Positions 39,045 through 39,089 of a DNA stretch of 39,089 nucleotides are shown piece by piece (position 1 is the stretch's first letter; every line of letters begins with the position of its first letter). A program made the translations under genes and the position numbers. This DNA comes from Bacillota bacterium. GTDB taxonomy: Bacteria; Bacillota; Negativicutes; Sporomusales; CTSoil-080. The notes beneath the pieces were generated by a model. That model was not told the origin of the DNA. It saw only the letters and a program-made list of their open reading frames with translations, and ran no database searches. The stretch is from contig JAGGAD010000019.1 in assembly GCA_017889625.1 (NCBI GenBank), positions 1 to 39,089 on the forward strand, read 5' to 3'.

Positions 39045-39089
39045 GCGGTCGTGGCGGAACGGCAGACGCGCTAGCCTCAGGAGCTAGTG
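39045..39089 (+). tRNA. tRNA-Leu (anticodon CAG), 5' part only
   Basis: GCGGTCG starts the acceptor stem, followed by a TGGCGGAACGGCAGACGCGC D-arm region. The anticodon stem CTAGC/GCTAG encloses loop CTCAGGA, giving anticodon CAG (Leu, CUG codons). The window ends in the variable region, so the T arm and acceptor 3' side are missing. Confidence 0.9.

Noticed and set aside
1-39089. CRISPR array, toxin-antitoxin, restriction or phage-defence genes
   Set aside because: No regularly spaced direct repeats and no such gene families were seen; the window is mainly housekeeping.

Overview
The window reads as chromosomal DNA of an anaerobic, low-to-moderate GC member of the Bacillota. The gene content fits a Negativicutes/Sporomusaceae-type organism best: an EtfA with an N-terminal two-cluster ferredoxin domain behind a Rex-type operator, a polA-mutM-coaE-lytic transglycosylase block, glycogen phosphorylase paired with a CBM25-type protein, FeoA/FeoB with a Cys-rich partner under a Fur box, and frequent GTG/TTG starts behind strong Shine-Dalgarno sequences. 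The taxonomic call is inference; there is no rRNA in the window.

Layout. 1-95 is the tail of a thiolase. 244-3684 is dnaE. 3778-5958 is the Rex-box/etfB/etfA unit. 6197-6751 is an isochorismatase-fold hydrolase behind an operator-like palindrome. 7061-10409 is a small DUF2007-like protein, pyruvate kinase with a C-terminal PEP-utiliser domain, and a membrane-anchored protein of unknown function, closed by a perfect bidirectional terminator. 10446-13964 holds an acyltransferase, two membrane proteins (one resembling an ECF S component), a YgjP-type metallopeptidase and an unknown 114-aa protein. 14014-16016 holds two identical tRNA-Leu(CAA) genes flanking an AEC-family permease, long palindromes and a possible reverse-strand RNA. 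16019-20027 holds a polysaccharide deacetylase, a methyltransferase and a chemoreceptor. 20222-23117 is glgP plus the CBM25-type protein. 23158-23817 is gene-poor and holds a MITE-like inverted-repeat element and a GC-rich hairpin. 23821-28037 is sbcDC. 28443-30626 is a soluble PAS histidine kinase and an L,D-transpeptidase. 30900-35620 is the polA-mutM-coaE-transglycosylase run. 35621-36046 contains a terminator, a decayed IS3-type transposase end, and the Fur-controlled promoter of feoA-feoB-Cys-rich protein (36047-38887). A truncated tRNA-Leu(CAG) ends the window.

How the genes relate. The window is mainly core metabolism and genome maintenance: replication and repair (DnaE, PolA, MutM, SbcCD), redox (EtfAB), glycolysis (Pyk), glycogen use (GlgP/CBM25) and iron uptake (Feo). 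Regulation can be read directly in two places: a Rex-like site (NADH/NAD+ sensing) before etfBA and a 7-1-7 Fur box just downstream of the feo promoter.

I found no CRISPR array, toxin-antitoxin pair, prophage or obvious defence island. The less explained signals are non-coding. They are a shared promoter module (a TTATACACA box exactly 17 nt upstream of the -35, with the same -35/-10 spacing) in front of two different tRNA-Leu genes, duplicated tRNA-Leu genes around a permease, and several unrelated long intergenic palindromes. These rank highest for follow-up.
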